Positions 34,166-46,603 of a stretch of 64,000 bases of DNA are shown piece by piece; the stretch's first letter is position 1, and each line of letters opens with the position of its first letter. Source of the DNA: Leptobrachium leishanense. Taxonomy: Eukaryota; Chordata; Amphibia; Anura; Megophryidae. The notes below the pieces were generated by a model. It ran no database searches, was not told where the DNA came from, and saw only the letters and a program-made list of their open reading frames with translations. The stretch is from positions 41,422,654-41,486,653 of the forward strand of contig CM019072.1 in the NCBI GenBank assembly GCA_009667805.1, in the 5' to 3' direction. Both the position numbers and the translations under genes were made by a program.

Positions 34166-34854
34166 GGAATATAACAAGTAAATATGGTATGAAATTTCAA
34201 AATTATATTACCTGGGACAATATTATAAAGAAAATTGAGTCTTTCCCATAGATGAAATATACTTAGTAATTTAAAAAAAAAGAAGAGGAAAAAAAAAAGG
34301 ATCAGTTAAGTTTACATACGAGATTAGATAGCCCTGCTCCCGCAGTGTCTTCTATGTGTGCAATCTAGTTTTATCGGTTCACCATGTAGTACTTTGATGT
34401 TATTTTTAGAATATTATATTGGATAGATTGCAACAAAATTAGATTAAAAAAAAAAAATACATAAATACAGAGTAAAGGAAATAAAAAAGAACAGAAATAT
34501 ATATATCTAATAACAAGCAAGTCATCTTAATAATTCTTAATGGCAGAAGGACCCATAAAAGAGTTGAAACTGAGCTATAGTCAGTCAATATAAAGGGATA
34601 ACGTAAGATTAAAAAAGGAGTGGTCAGGAAAGGAAGGGGTTAAACATAACCCCTCATTACTCCATCTGCACTCCCCCTTCCAATTTTAACCCTATAGATT
34701 CCTTTAAAAACTCACCTGAATCCAGGTCTGATCTCCCTCTGAACACTGCAGGAAATGACATACTTCCAGCACCAGCATGTCACGTGACCACTGGCAGATA
34801 AGAGCTCCAGCCAATCTAATGCCTCCCAATTCAGGAAGGCTTTGAGACCATTTT

Positions 34855-36816
34855 TCATTTTTTTTTTGTATTTCAAAATTTTTATTTTGCAATAAACAAA
34901 GGGTCACAGACCGACCAGCCAAGTGGCCTCACAGGGCCAGGTAAGACACTCTCAGAGAAGTCACATAAAACATAAAGGGGATCTCAAAAACTGCAGAAAA
35001 TTCAAGATTGGGGAAGGTGATACAATAACAGCGGGGGATGCAGAAACTCGTCAGGAGGGTCGATCCAGCAAGAGCAAAAGAGAGCGATGGAGGTCGCTGG
35101 GGGGCACCAGGAAAACAAAAATAAAAGAACAAAAAAAAATGTAGTAAAAAGGGGAGAAAGGGTAGTGAGGGACTGCCAAATATATTGTGGCATTCCTGGC
35201 TCACCCCGGCAACCCTAAGGTAACCGAGGGCCATGGAAGGGGTCACGCAGCCGGGAGACCTGGGGCCAAAAGGGTGGACAGAGCCTAGGTAGTCACTCTT
35301 GCGGGCCGCCCAGGCTACTTCCCAATGTCCCACACAAAAAAAAGGGGGGGAGATGAGGAGTCCCAGTGCTCCAACAGACGAACACCACTAAACCCAAAAA
35401 TTCAGCAGGCAGGACCACAAAATCGGTCAGGAGAACATTAAAAAGAGGGGGGGAACAAAAATTAAAAGGATGGGAACACAGAACAGACGTGAAGAAAAGG
35501 CATATAATAGTCATCCAATGGTGTTTCTAGGGAAAAAAAAGGACTGCATTCAAAATAAGTCTTCAGAAAAACATAGAGCAAGACAGGGGGTCATCCATAT
35601 ATCAGGGCGTCACACGAGGCAGTTCGAAGGGGTGTTCTAAATATGGGGGGACCATAGAAAAAAGTCTGAAATAAGGTGAGGGGTGACATCAGCCCCAAAC
35701 TAGTCAGCACAGCGATCCTGAAGAGAGGCCCTCAGCCAGGGTTGCGTGTTAGCGTCGGTGACATGGGAGTTTTAGCCAGTGTCCAGCGGCAAGTGGGGAA
35801 TCAAAGCCCCCAATGCATCAAAACGAAGGCACATCAGGGACCAGGGCAGGCCAGCCAGAGAAGCCATAACGGCAGGAGTTGATCCACGGTCAGATGGCAG
35901 GACAGGCAGTATCTCCACCTCTCCCATGGCAGCAGAGCGGTCTCCATCCCTCCACAGGGCCAGGTGCTTCACGCGGCCGCCGGGTTGACCTAGCACCTGG
36001 GAAGGGAGCAGAGGACCAGAAAGTCCCGCCGGGCCACAGTCACCTGGTCATCTATCGGCTCCGTCAGCTTCACCACGGGCGGCAGGACCGGCAGCAAATC
36101 CTCCTGTGCCTCACTGATCGGTACAGGGCTCATCAGCACTGCCTCTCGGCCAAGTGAGGCCTCTTCGGGCCAGCCATCCGAGAAGCGCCCTCCAGGATCT
36201 GCAGTAGAAGGTGTGCCCATCCCATGAAGCCATGTCTGAAACTCTGCAATCCATACCTCCCGCAGTTCTTTCAGAAGCAGCCTCAGGTCTGCCCTGGTAG
36301 CGGGCTGCTCATCACGATCCAGGAACTGCCGGCCGCCTCCGGTCTTTGCCAGTTCTGGTACAGCAGCTCCTGGGCCAGCAGCCTGGACATCCAGGGAAGG
36401 CAGGCCTCGCCGCTCCGCAGCGAGGTCGGGTGTCAGCAGAAGTTTCCCCCGGGAAGGCATGTGGGCCCCCCATTACCATGACTGCAGGACAGCTATCTCG
36501 CGTCGGCCGGGAGATGACAAAGAAAGCAGCCAGGATGCGGCCTAGTTAGGCCTCAAGGAAACCAAGTCTCGAGTGGCAGGCAATATGGCCGCCGCCGATC
36601 CAGCGTGGGAGAAACAGCGCTGTTGCTAGGAGCTGCAGACCCCCGCACTGCCAAGAAAAGCAGCTCGGCAGGGTGCTGAAAAGTTCACTGTTCCGCAGGG
36701 CCAAGGTGAGGGACGAAAAACACATCAAAGGGGGAGAATTCCCCGTAAGTCAGCTATGGCTGAGCAAAGCTCCTGCAGCCTGCTTCCTCACACCTCGGCA
36801 GTCAGCCATGCCCCCC
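34855..36816 (-). mobile_element. L1-type retroposon, internally deleted, with perfect TSD
   Basis: Flanked by identical TTGAGACCATTTT at 34842-34854 and 36817-36829. On the minus strand it starts GGGGGGCATGGCTGACTGCC, has a GC-rich leader of about 350 bp, a 156-codon open frame, a long noncoding body, then GCAAAATAAAAATTTTGAAA and a poly(A) tract (the T-run near 34858-34867). The target duplication with an A-tail shows LINE-mediated insertion. At 1,962 bp it has an intact start and end but lacks reverse transcriptase, so it appears to be a short derivative of an L1-type LINE. Confidence 0.75.
35990..36460 (-). CDS. ORF1-like frame of the L1-type retroposon
   Basis: 156 codons beginning MPSRGKLLLTPDLAAERRG, about 350 bp inside the element's start, the place expected for L1 ORF1. 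The middle (LRLLLKELREVWIAEFQTWL) looks helical and could be the start of a coiled coil; no RRM is present, so it would be a truncated ORF1. I do not recognise it by sequence. It may be a chance frame in a GC-rich leader. Confidence 0.35.
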   Translation of the reverse strand: MPSRGKLLLTPDLAAERRGLPSLDVQAAGPGAAVPELAKTGGGRQFLDRDEQPATRADLRLLLKELREVWIAEFQTWLHGMGTPSTADPGGRFSDGWPEEASLGREAVLMSPVPISEAQEDLLPVLPPVVKLTEPIDDQVTVARRDFLVLCSLPRC

Positions 36817-37187
36817 TTGAGACCATTTTCTAAGGATATTTCTCAAAGCTCTCAAAGCTATCAAACCTGAGATCAGACCTCCCCATGCTGAGGTTCTGGT
36901 AAAGACAGAGCCCATGCATTTGTATGGTTGTATCAGCCTTCCAAGGACTCCTTCAAAGTGGGGGGGGGGGAGAGCATGAAGCTCACAGCAGTATGACCAC
37001 TCAGATAAGATTGAGTGGTTTCACTTTTTAAAACTGTCCCGTTAAGCTATTTTATTATTGCTACTTAAAAAAATTTCTATGTTGGAAAAATTAATCTCGT
37101 CTAAAGTGTCTGATTATTTGTAACGATTATTAGTCATCATTTAACGCATTATTTTACATCAACTATTGAAATGAAGAAACAAACAGT

Positions 37188-37640
37188 GGGCCACATTACA
37201 TTCTCCATGCTAAAACGGGGGCGCTAGGGAGTAAAAACTGCGCCCGCAGTTTTTTCCCTACCGCCCCATTTTAATGTGGGATTAGAATGCAGGCGCTTAA
37301 AAAGCTGCCTGCATTGTTAGCGGGCGCTACGACCCGGGATGCTCGTGGCTGCGCTGAGCTCCGCCGCGAGCATCCACTTGATGGAATCCATAGGACTCCA
37401 TTGAGCCAGACGCCGGCGGTCACATGACCTGCCGTATCTCGCCTCGCGAGATCCGGCCGGTCAACGTAGTGATACGCAGGGGGAGACTGAGGAAAATTTT
37501 CCCCCAGTCTCTCCCTGCTTCCGCTGGACAGAGGAGGCATACGGAGCCGCGGTCCACGCCGCGTGACAGGAGGTGAGTATCTGATTGTTTTTTTTATTTT
37601 TTTGGGTGGTGTTAACGGATTCTGCAGAATTTTCCAGTTC
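37188..37640. mobile_element. Palindromic MITE, ACTCCATGGAG family (copy 5, right end missing)
   Basis: Starts GTGGGCCACATTACATTC, then ATGCTAAAACGGGGGCGC; core CATAGGACTCCATTGAGCC near 37390. The right arm breaks off after GGTGAGTATCTGATTG. The minus-strand frame 37271-37540 belongs to it. Confidence 0.55.
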
Positions 37641-38499
37641 GGATCGAAATGTCACTGATTTTACTGTTGGGGCTTGCTGTACCCGAATAAATTTCCTTCA
37701 CTATTTCTCAGTTATGTTTGAACTGATCTTACAAAATAATTTCAAAGAAGTAACTCATAACAAAATATAAGAATTCAAATATGTATTAACTATGCGGTAA
37801 AAAAAAACGTACCAAGAAATCCTACTGTAACATCTATTTAGAAGCATCTGGCCAATATAATTTGCCCGTTATATTGTTTTATGCATTATTGCGTACATTG
37901 TCTAACATCCTGCATGTTGTTTATTAAATAAATATCACTAAATTCACTGTGATAATTAAGTGGAGCAAGAGATTTGCTTCCCCTTACAGAGTATGGTCGA
38001 TGACCAGGGTGATCAGCTGCCTGTCCAAGCAGCCAATCAAGCTTGTATAAGTTCCAACAACACCAGGAACAGGATCATCCAATTAAAATGCTCTTTTTAC
38101 AACCTCTTGAATCTCTGGTCCAGAAATGTTTTGTGGGTTTGTCAGCAGGTAAGAGATTAAACTGAACTATGAGTAGAGCTGATAAAAAGTACTCTGACTT
38201 AAAGGGACATGCATGCTTTGTTAGTGTGTTTATAAAAATGTGCAATGCCTTTTGAATGAGTCAGTAGTGTCATTCAGCAAGTGAATATCATAGTCGTCTT
38301 TTCTTTCTTGGCGTTTTCCACGCCCACTTCAGGAGGCACTTTGAGGTAACCAATCAGCAGGGCAATAGGAGATCGTGAGGCCCCTTGTGCCATGCCCACA
38401 AAAGGTCAAACCCAGAAAAAAACACTAATACACCGATACCCACATGTACATTGTTGTGTTAAAGAATTACATTTATTCACACAATTTTCAAAATAATGA

Positions 38500-38850
38500 T
38501 TTTACTGAGTTGAGAAAATCCAGTTGGGCCCAACAGCAAATTGAGGGAATCCTTTGAGCCTCCTCCAGACTTACTGATTGGCCACCGCGCTGCTGCAGCA
38601 GCCATCACCCACTCATTGCAGCAAAGGCTCCGCCACAGCACAGAAGGTCTTTGTGGCACACGTGGGAAACTGCCACTCGCTTTTCAGGTTTATAAGATAC
38701 TGTACATTACTGATACATTTGTACACACTGCACATTAAAGAACTCCACTGCAATAAAACTCACAGCAATGTACCGTGCGTATGAGCGTATCACAGAGCTC
38801 CACAGCAATAAAACCGCTGCGACTCAGGGGTGGGCTGTTTCGTAGGGAGG
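38500..38850. repeat. Repeat with 60-70 bp TATCACAG/GCAATAAAA units
   Basis: GCAATAAAACTCACAGCAAT, CGTATGAGCGTATCACAGAG, CCACAGCAATAAAACCGC form two tandem-like units. A related pair lies reversed at 63858-63955 beside the large minisatellite. Nothing coding is evident. Confidence 0.4.
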
Positions 38851-39243
38851 AGTCGAGGGATATTCAGGAAGTGGGAGCTGAGGAAACACCCCTGAGGGGT
38901 GTGACCAGAGAAGTTGAAATGACAAAGTTTAAAGCAAGAAAATAAAAAAAATACAAATTTTTAAAACTTTTATTGATTTAGTTTGTCTATAGGTATAAAA
39001 ATGCTAAATGGCAATTAATTTTTTTCTACACATACCCTTTAAGCCCAGCACACAATATTTATTTGAAAGTTTGGATGAAATATAAAGAAGAAAAATATAT
39101 AATCTTGTAATTTCTTTGACCAAATCAGAAGACTTACATTGGTAACAATGTTTGCTCATCAATTTAGTTATAAGATATACTGGTATATAAGCAAATAACA
39201 GAAAAAAAATAGATTTTTGACTTCAAAAACATTAACGCACTAA

Positions 39244-40004
39244 GGGCACTATTACATTCTTTGCGCAAAAACGCACGCGCAGCGCTATTTTTTTTGTACG
39301 CAGCGTTAAACGTTACCGCGCGTAAATTAAAGCTGGTACTACAATCCGAGCGCATTTTTTCATCCGTCAAAAAATAACGTGCGGAAAAAAGACGCGCAAA
39401 AATGAGCGCGCATTAAAGCTGCGTGCAGAAGTCGGTGGGCGGACCGTTTTGTAACGCGATTCAGCCAATCAGAATTAAGAACCACAATTGTCTCCCGTTC
39501 AGTTTTTGCATCTGTCAAAATCAATCTGAGTATATATGCTGCAGCAATAATAAAAACACGCACAACTTCTCCATTTTATTTTTTGGGTATGTGTAGAATG
39601 TGTAACTATACTTTGCTGTAATTTTTTTTTTTCGGGCTGGTGTATTTGGTTTCGGCCAGGACGTTCAGATTTGCCATTAACACCAGCTTTTAAAAGACGT
39701 TAAAATTATGCGCGCAAACATTGCCCATTAAAATTTGCGCATAGATTGTAATACCATCCGCGTACCAGCACACAAACGCATTTGCGCTCACAATGTTAAG
39801 TATAGGGCTCACAATGTTAAGTATAGGACGCGCAACGTTCATTATGCTCGCAAAGGGTTCACGCAGGTTCACCAGCGGTAGACGTTAACGCGCATTTTTT
39901 GCGCGGACATTGTAATACGACGTTCTGCGCGAAGGGTTTTGCCCCTCGCGTTAATGCGTTTTTGCGCATGCGTTAACGTTTACGCGAAGAGTGTAATAGT
40001 GCCC
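39244..40004 (-). mobile_element. CGCG-rich Harbinger-like MITE (copy B)
   Basis: Ends GGGCACTATTACATTC and GTGTAATAGTGCCC (mirror), flanked by TAA/AAA. Inverted relative to copy A. It holds the counterpart of copy A's frame at 39563-39360. A 20 bp segment CTCACAATGTTAAGTATAGG is duplicated at 39787-39826. Confidence 0.8.
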
Positions 40005-40018
40005 AAAAAGTGGGTTTA

Positions 40019-40598
40019 GGGGTTATTCACAAAGAGCTGTAATTTGATCTTGCTGCAATGATGACAAACTTTCCCACAAGGGAAATTCAAACAGCGGCAG
40101 GAGAAGCTCCTTTAGGGTTGACAGATCGGCTTTGTTTTCCTGGACACACATAATTTATTTGTGCAGATGTGCAGTGCATGAAAAAATGCAACCCTACAGT
40201 ATTTAGAATCTATATGTTGCAGGAAAAAAATGAAAGGGGAATCCTTATTGACCTGCATTCATTTTATTCCTGTGGGATATGAATTATACATGTTACAGGG
40301 CAGCAATTTTTCTTGTGCTCCCCTCTGCATGAAATAATAATGCGAGTAGTCAGAAATGCCAGGGAATCCTATGCCAATGCGAGTAGTCAGAAATGCCAGG
40401 GGGTCCTATGCCAGTATGGGTAGTCAGAAATGCCAGGGGGTCCTATGCCATTGTGGGTAATTAAGGGTTTTTATTTTGTCTGTTTTTCCACTTCTCATGC
40501 ATGAAATAATAATATGTGTCCAGGAAAACATGGCCGATCTGGCAAACCTAAGCTTCAACAACATTTGAACTTGACTATGGCGCTATGTGAATAAACCC
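40019..40598. mobile_element. MITE with GGGGTTATTCAC ends
   Basis: GGGGTTATTCACAAAGAG left, GTGAATAAACCC right. Inner arms CAGATCGGCTTTGTTTTCC and GGAAAACATGGCCGATCTGG are inverted. The centre holds three tandem units of about 38 bp containing TAGTCAGAAATGCCAGGG (40349-40450). A fragment of the arm is at 45427-45470 and the tandem block recurs reversed at 46604-46800. Confidence 0.65.
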
Positions 40599-42911
40599 GT
40601 AGTTTATTTATAAGGGTTCACAATAGCTATACATTGTAGAGTATGGTCCCAAATTTTGCAGAAATTTAGAACCATGCCAGTTGCATTTTTTTTTTTTAAA
40701 AAAAGGGCTGCAGAAATATTTATATAGCTATTAAAAAAAATCCCTCAACTAAATTGTATCTTAAAAGAGTTGCTTGATGTGAACACTGGGTAATGCATTT
40801 TCATGGTTGTTTTCTTTTTCTTTTTTTTTTTACTATTGCATGTTAAATCATTTAAAGACTTATTTATTGGTGTTTTAAAGTATATATGAATAAGCTTATA
40901 TCCTCTCACATTATGAAGCATCATAATAAAATGCATTTATGCATGAATACAGTTGATGAAACATGGTTATTTTTAGTATTGTATAAATTACATTTATAGC
41001 AGCTGTGCCTAATCATCGATGTTCAGTTCCCTTTACTTCGCAGGTAATCGGAACAGGGGAAACTAGAGCAGGTTTCTTTGTTTTCTCCATTTCACTAGAA
41101 AATCCCCACAGTTTTGACAGGCTGCAAGTGTGGTAGTGCCGGCAAATTGCAATCCTTAATTGGTAAAGGAAGTAAGGGACACCAGGCATCAGATTGTGCC
41201 TTTTACTTTGTAATCTATTCTCTTCTATTGTTCAACACATTGTCACTGTATTTATAGCACATTAGTCTTGAACTGCAAATTATCAGTAATTAAGATTGTC
41301 TCATAAAGCTTTTAGACTTTCTTCACAGTGTGACCACTCAGTCTTCTCTGAGTGGTCACGCAACTGGGAACTCCAATGGTACCATTCTCCTCTCTGATGG
41401 GGGACAAGGAGGGCTAATTCAGTCATTCAAACGCAGGGGCTTAGTCTTGCCCAGCTCAGCTCAGGGAGCAATGAGCTCAGGTTTCAGGGCTTGGAGACCT
41501 TTGAGAACTTGCCTTATCCAATGATATTAAAATCATTCTGCACTGAGAGCTGCTGGATTGGATGGAAAACTCACCCTGCAGTCACATGACATGCTGAGCT
41601 GGAAGTTTGTCATATCCTGCACACATTCGAGTGAGACTACATCTGTTGGAAACTAAAAGGGTAAAACTGGAGGGTGGTACGGAGGGGGTCAGTGTTAGAA
41701 CTCTCCCAGTTCAATGTGGGCACTGCTTGTCCCGGAGCTACATCGCAGAAGGGTTCCGTGGTCTGGACTGTCGGCCTATGCCGTGTCCGTGGATCCATGG
41801 GAGGGCTGGGTATCCAGGGCTTGCCTGAGAATTTAGCCGCTGACCATCTCCCTAGGTACGGCTATCGGGGAGGGGATTTTGGTATTTATACCTAGCTCAT
41901 CTATCCCCAGGTCCTCAGTTGTTATCTGCCGTACTAGCAACACTCCTAAGCTTGCTTCTAAATGATCTATGGATTCTGACCCCTGCTGGCCTAAACTTTT
42001 TGAACCTTTTCCGCCTGTACCGACCTATTGCCTGCCTGACCACTCTTTACCCACCGATATTCCGGATATTGTGCCTCATCTCCTAGGCTTTGCACATTGG
42101 GATCCACCTGTGAAACCCTTGACAGTCAGGAAGAGTTGATGTTCTCCATTTACGACTCACTCCTGTTTTAGTAGCCCTTTAATATTGATTGATAAAGAAA
42201 TAAATGCTGAACATATTGTCACTGCAAAATAACAGAGAACGGTGGAAAAGATCTCAATGACAGATGATACTGGGCTATGCTTATGTGCCTATGTAAACTT
42301 GGTCATTTTTAAACCAATATCAAAAAAGAGGTCAGAAATAGGGATGAGCCGAACACCCCCCAAGTTCGGTTCGGAGCCGAACCTGAACTTTCCATATGTT
42401 CGAATCCGAATCCGAACCCGAACACGAACGCAATATAAGTCAATGGGGCTGAAAATTCGGTTTTTAGAGTGCCCTCCAAGAGTGCATATATGCTAGCTAT
42501 TTGCCATAAAAGGTGTATGGGGGTCCGGGTAGTGCCCTGGGGGACAGGAAACACGGACAAAAAGTAAAAAAATAAAACTTTTTAAAAGGGACAGTGAGTT
42601 TTCCATGAAATATGGGTTAAAAATAAAAACGAAAAATTCCTTCAAATATCGTGCCTAGGAGGTCCCCATAACCTGCCCGTGAAGTGGTGGATTTCTAGGA
42701 TGTATAGAAACACTTAAAAACAAAAAAATTATGTTTCAAATGACGGTAAATGCTTTTCCTTTAATCTATCCATAAACAACTGCTTGGGGCGGCAGTCTGT
42801 ATGAAAAGCGGAGACATTTTCGGACATGCAGAAAAAGTTTAGTGATTTTTTTGGCTAAATTATTGTGAAACTTATGCAGGCTTTGGATGAAAGTAACAAT
42901 AGGTGCTTTAA

Positions 42912-43787
42912 GGCTGGGGTCAGACTAGCGCACTTTTAACGTGCGTTTAGGCGCACTTAATCACGGCCGCACTAGCAGCAAATGACACGCATTGACGGCC
43001 AATATACGAAGTACGGCCGCACGAAAGTCCGGCAGCGCAACGCAAGTGGAAAATGAACGCATTTTTCGAGACCGCTGAACCGCTAGTACTGACGAACAGA
43101 GTGCGCTGCGTAAGCATAGCGGCGTGTGTGCGTGATTAGGAGACGTCAGACGCTGCTCATGTTCGGCCAACATAACGTCTAGACACCCAAAGTTTCTTGG
43201 TTTGGATCCGTAAAAAAATCACGCACAAAAATGCGCATCGTATGACCGTTTAGGCTGGGGTCAGACGAACGCAGTGTTAACGTCCGTGTTGCTGCAAATA
43301 AGTACGTCCGTGATAGCATACAATTGTGTTAAATGGAGCCCCACACACGAAGTACGTCCGCACAGAAGTGCGGGGGCTGATGGACCCTGCAAACGGACAC
43401 AGGTTAGGCAAGAACGTAATACTGCTAGAACGGACGTGCGGAGTGCGCCACATCTGCAACGTCCGCATAGCTTTGTGTGTGAGTGATGGAGCGTGGTCAG
43501 ATGGACTGCATTTATACGTCCAGCATTTTTGACGGACAGAATGTTTTTTCATTGTAATTTATTTTCCCTGCTACATCAGTCAAAAAATACGTCAGTGAAA
43601 AAAACGGACTGTGTGGCCACTACCTTGTCCTCAGTCAGAAAGTACATCTACTGCACGGACGCACAGTCCGTACAAAATGCGCTCGTCTGACCCTAGCCTT
43701 AAGCGCTTTCCGTGAAAAAACACCTCAATGCGTTCGAACGCACTTTTTTATGTTCGTTGTGAAAAATGCGTTCGTTTGACCCTAGCC
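42912..43787. mobile_element. Harbinger-like MITE, GGCTGGGGTCAGAC family (interrupted)
   Basis: GGCTGGGGTCAGACTAGCGC left, TTTGACCCTAGCC right, flanked by TAA on both sides. Interior matches 45868-46292 in reverse (CCAATATACGAAGTACGG against TCGTATATTGGCCG). Interrupted by a related element at 43253-43698. Confidence 0.82.
43253..43698. mobile_element. Harbinger-like MITE nested in a relative
   Basis: GGCTGGGGTCAGACGAACGC left and GCTCGTCTGACCCTAGCC right, flanked by TTA on both sides (43250-43252, 43699-43701). Interior is distinct from its host (CGTCCG-rich). The minus-strand frame 43277-43552 is a by-product. Confidence 0.85.
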
Positions 43788-44365
43788 TAAAATTGGGCCT
43801 TATCGTCGGCAACAGTGCCGTCACACAGTCTCACTCCTCTGAGGATATGAATCTTATATAGGCGTCAGTGGCAGTGCAGCCAAATATTGTGCCGTTGGTG
43901 CAAGGCCAGCAAGTGCCATCATATAGTAACCCCTCTGTGGTATTGTGGAAGAGTGCAGGGGTGGACCATGCGGTCAGGGCCGGTGCTAGACTATTTTGCA
44001 CCCTAGGCAAGATCAGCTACTTGCACCCCCCCCCCAAAAAAAATAAACACACAACATGAAACTGCTAAATTTCTTTTTGCTTAAGAATAAAGTTTGAAAA
44101 GCACCAATAGTAAAGGTAAAATAAATATAAATAAACTGTATTAAACCATTTTAAATTAACTCTATTAAACAAATTAAAATTAACTGTATTGAACAAATAT
44201 AAATTAATGGAAAAAAAAATAAGAGTTGTCACGTAAGTTTCAATTTCAGACACATCAAAATTTCACTTTGCGTGCCTTATCCTTTGCAAAGTTTCATAAT
44301 GCGCATATATATATATTTCCCAGGCCAGCTCACATCATGATGCGTATATATATTGCCCAGGCCAA

Positions 44366-44965
44366 TCCCCTGGTGGAGATAGGGGGTTCATTTGAACCCC
44401 GATATCTCCAGGCATCTAGTGGGTCATGGAGGGTGTCAATCGAAAGGCCTGAGCATGGCCTTTCGAATGATACCCAACATGACCAGGTATAAAGTAAAAA
44501 AAATAAAAAATAAAATAAAAACATTTTTTTTTTGTGTGTTATTTTTATTAATGCAGCAATATTGTTCACATTGCAATTATAATGTGAACGATGATGCACT
44601 AATGATTTTTTTCTATGGGGTGCGTAATTCCCCCCACAAAATGTAACAAGCCCCATTTCTAATTTTTGTACAAGCACACCCCATAGAAAACATAACCGCA
44701 AACGCTCATGTGCTAAAATGTGAAAAAAAACAACACTTTACACACTGCAGATGATTAAAAATTCAATTTTTATTGCATTTTTTTCATAATATACAGCCAG
44801 GACAGGACGTATACATATAAACATGATATATTATGAATCTGCGGAGTCTGTCGGAAAGAACGATATCTAACATGTCGGTCATTTAACAAAATGTGTCTTC
44901 AAAATCGTGTTTAAACATGATGAGCGAAAGCGGTAAAAATAAGCTGAGCACACAGCGGTGAAATA
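44366..44965 (+). mobile_element. piggyBac-like element fragment
   Basis: Same family as 26624-27837: GGTGGAGATAGGGGGTTCAT, GCAGCAATATTGTTCACATT, CGGAGTCTGTCGGAAAGAAC, TTTAAACATGATGAGCGAAA and AGCACACAGCGGTGAAAT. Both TTAA ends are lost. Confidence 0.75.
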
Positions 44966-45867
44966 CAGCATATTAGAAGTTTTAGGAGGGAAATTAACAC
45001 TTCTCAAATCGCAATCAGAAGCAGACACCACCACACCCCCTCACCCTCAGTATAGTCTACAATGTATAAAATTGATTAGACCAGACTAAAACATCTGTTG
45101 TTGTTATGACATTTGAAAAACACAGGTCATTTAGAGTTGAGAATTTTTGCACGTACACATTAGTTTTTAATTCAATATCTAATAAACCGTTGCTTATAAT
45201 ATGCTGCAGTAAAGAGTTTCTTTATTTATAGATTTTTTAGTATTTTTTAAGCATTTTCTATACTTTTTTCAAAATTTCTTTTTTTTTTCGAACGCGAACG
45301 AACACACCCAAAAAGTTCGAAGTTCACGAACTTTCGAACACCCAAAGTTCGGGTCGAACTCCAAACCGTCCGAACTGAACAGCTCATCCCTAGTCAGAAA
45401 CACTTGACTATTTTACCCTCAGGACAACCTATGGTTGCCAGATCGGCAATGTTCTCCTGGACACATATTAATCTCTCTGGTTAATGGTGATCACATGGAA
45501 GGAACTACCCTACAACATGTATAATTTATATGCTGCAGGGGGAAATCAGTTACCCACTAAAAGGAGGTAATACACAAAACACAATTATTTCCCATTGTTG
45601 CAAACAATGGTGAACCTCAGAGTTGCTGCAACTGTGGTGGACTTTTCAGCTAAATATTCAGATAATGGCAAAATCGACAATGGTAGGTAAGTTGCTGCAA
45701 ATAATCGTGAGTAACACGGAAAAAGCAATACCACCATTATTCTTACGTACGCATAAACAGCAGCTATTATCCAATTATCATTGTGTCACTGTTTTTTGCA
45801 TCACCTGTGACTTTAACCCATTCGCGACGCAGGACGTGCTATGCTGTCCTGCATCGCGTGGGCTTTA

Positions 45868-46292
45868 GGCTAGGGTCAGACGAACGCATTTTCGCGTTGT
45901 CTGTGAAAAAGTGCGTTCGAACGAATGGACGCATTTTTTCACGGAGTACGCGATAGCGGTCATACGATGCGCATTTGCATCCGTGATTTTGTACGGATCA
46001 TCAATAAAACACTTTGTGCATCTGGACGTTATGTTGGCCGGACATTAGCAGTGTCTGACATCTCCAATTCACGCACACACGCCTCTAGCGGACGCAGCGC
46101 ACTCTGTACAACCGTACTAGAGGTTTTACGTTCTCGACAAAATGCGTTCGTTTTCCACTTGCGTTGCGCAGCCGGACTTTTGTGCGACCGTACTTCGTAT
46201 ATTGGCCGTCATTGCCTGGCACTTGCTGCTACTACGGCCGTGATTAAGTGCGCCTGCACGCGCGTTCGCACTGCGCTCGTCTGACCCTAGCC
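45868..46292. mobile_element. Harbinger-like MITE, GGCTAGGGTCAGACG family
   Basis: GGCTAGGGTCAGACGAACGC left, GCTCGTCTGACCCTAGCC right, TTA on both sides (45865-45867, 46293-46295). Inserted 51 bp inside the left end of the piggyBac element. Related to 42912-43787 in reverse orientation. Confidence 0.88.
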
Positions 46293-46603
46293 TTAACGCT
46301 GCGGGACTGTAAAGCACGTCTTACGGTGTATGATCTCGCAATGGCCGGCAAATGGCCCGTCTCCCTTCCCACAATGCTGATCACTAGCTGCGGGGGGTCT
46401 GTCTGACAACGCAGGCAGTCCCCTGGCAGCAAATCTCAGTGATCTTAGCCACGTGGCATCGGTGACAGCCTGTTACCGCTGCAACTCTCACAATGTCTCA
46501 GCCAATGATTGTAACATTGGTTGAGACATTGTCTCTGCCCCTCTCTTCTCCTCCTCACTGAGATCTGAGGAGAGAAAGAGGCAGACGATTGAGCTAACTG
46601 CAG

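Larger units (their letters stand above)
42339..45392. mobile_element. hAT-type non-autonomous element with nested insertions (copy 1)
   Basis: TAGGGATGAGC at the left, GCTCATCCCTA at the right, with perfect 8 bp duplication GTCAGAAA at 42331-42338 and 45393-45400, a hAT signature. Subterminal GTTCGGTTCGG/CGAAC-rich arms. Shares AGTGCCCTCCAAGAG, CCTAGGAGGTCCCCATAACC and other blocks with copy 2 (54049-55778). It has taken in two Harbinger-like MITEs (42912-43787 containing 43253-43698), a CAGGGCCGGTGCTAG repeat piece (43977-44060) and a piggyBac-like fragment (44366-44965). Confidence 0.88.
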
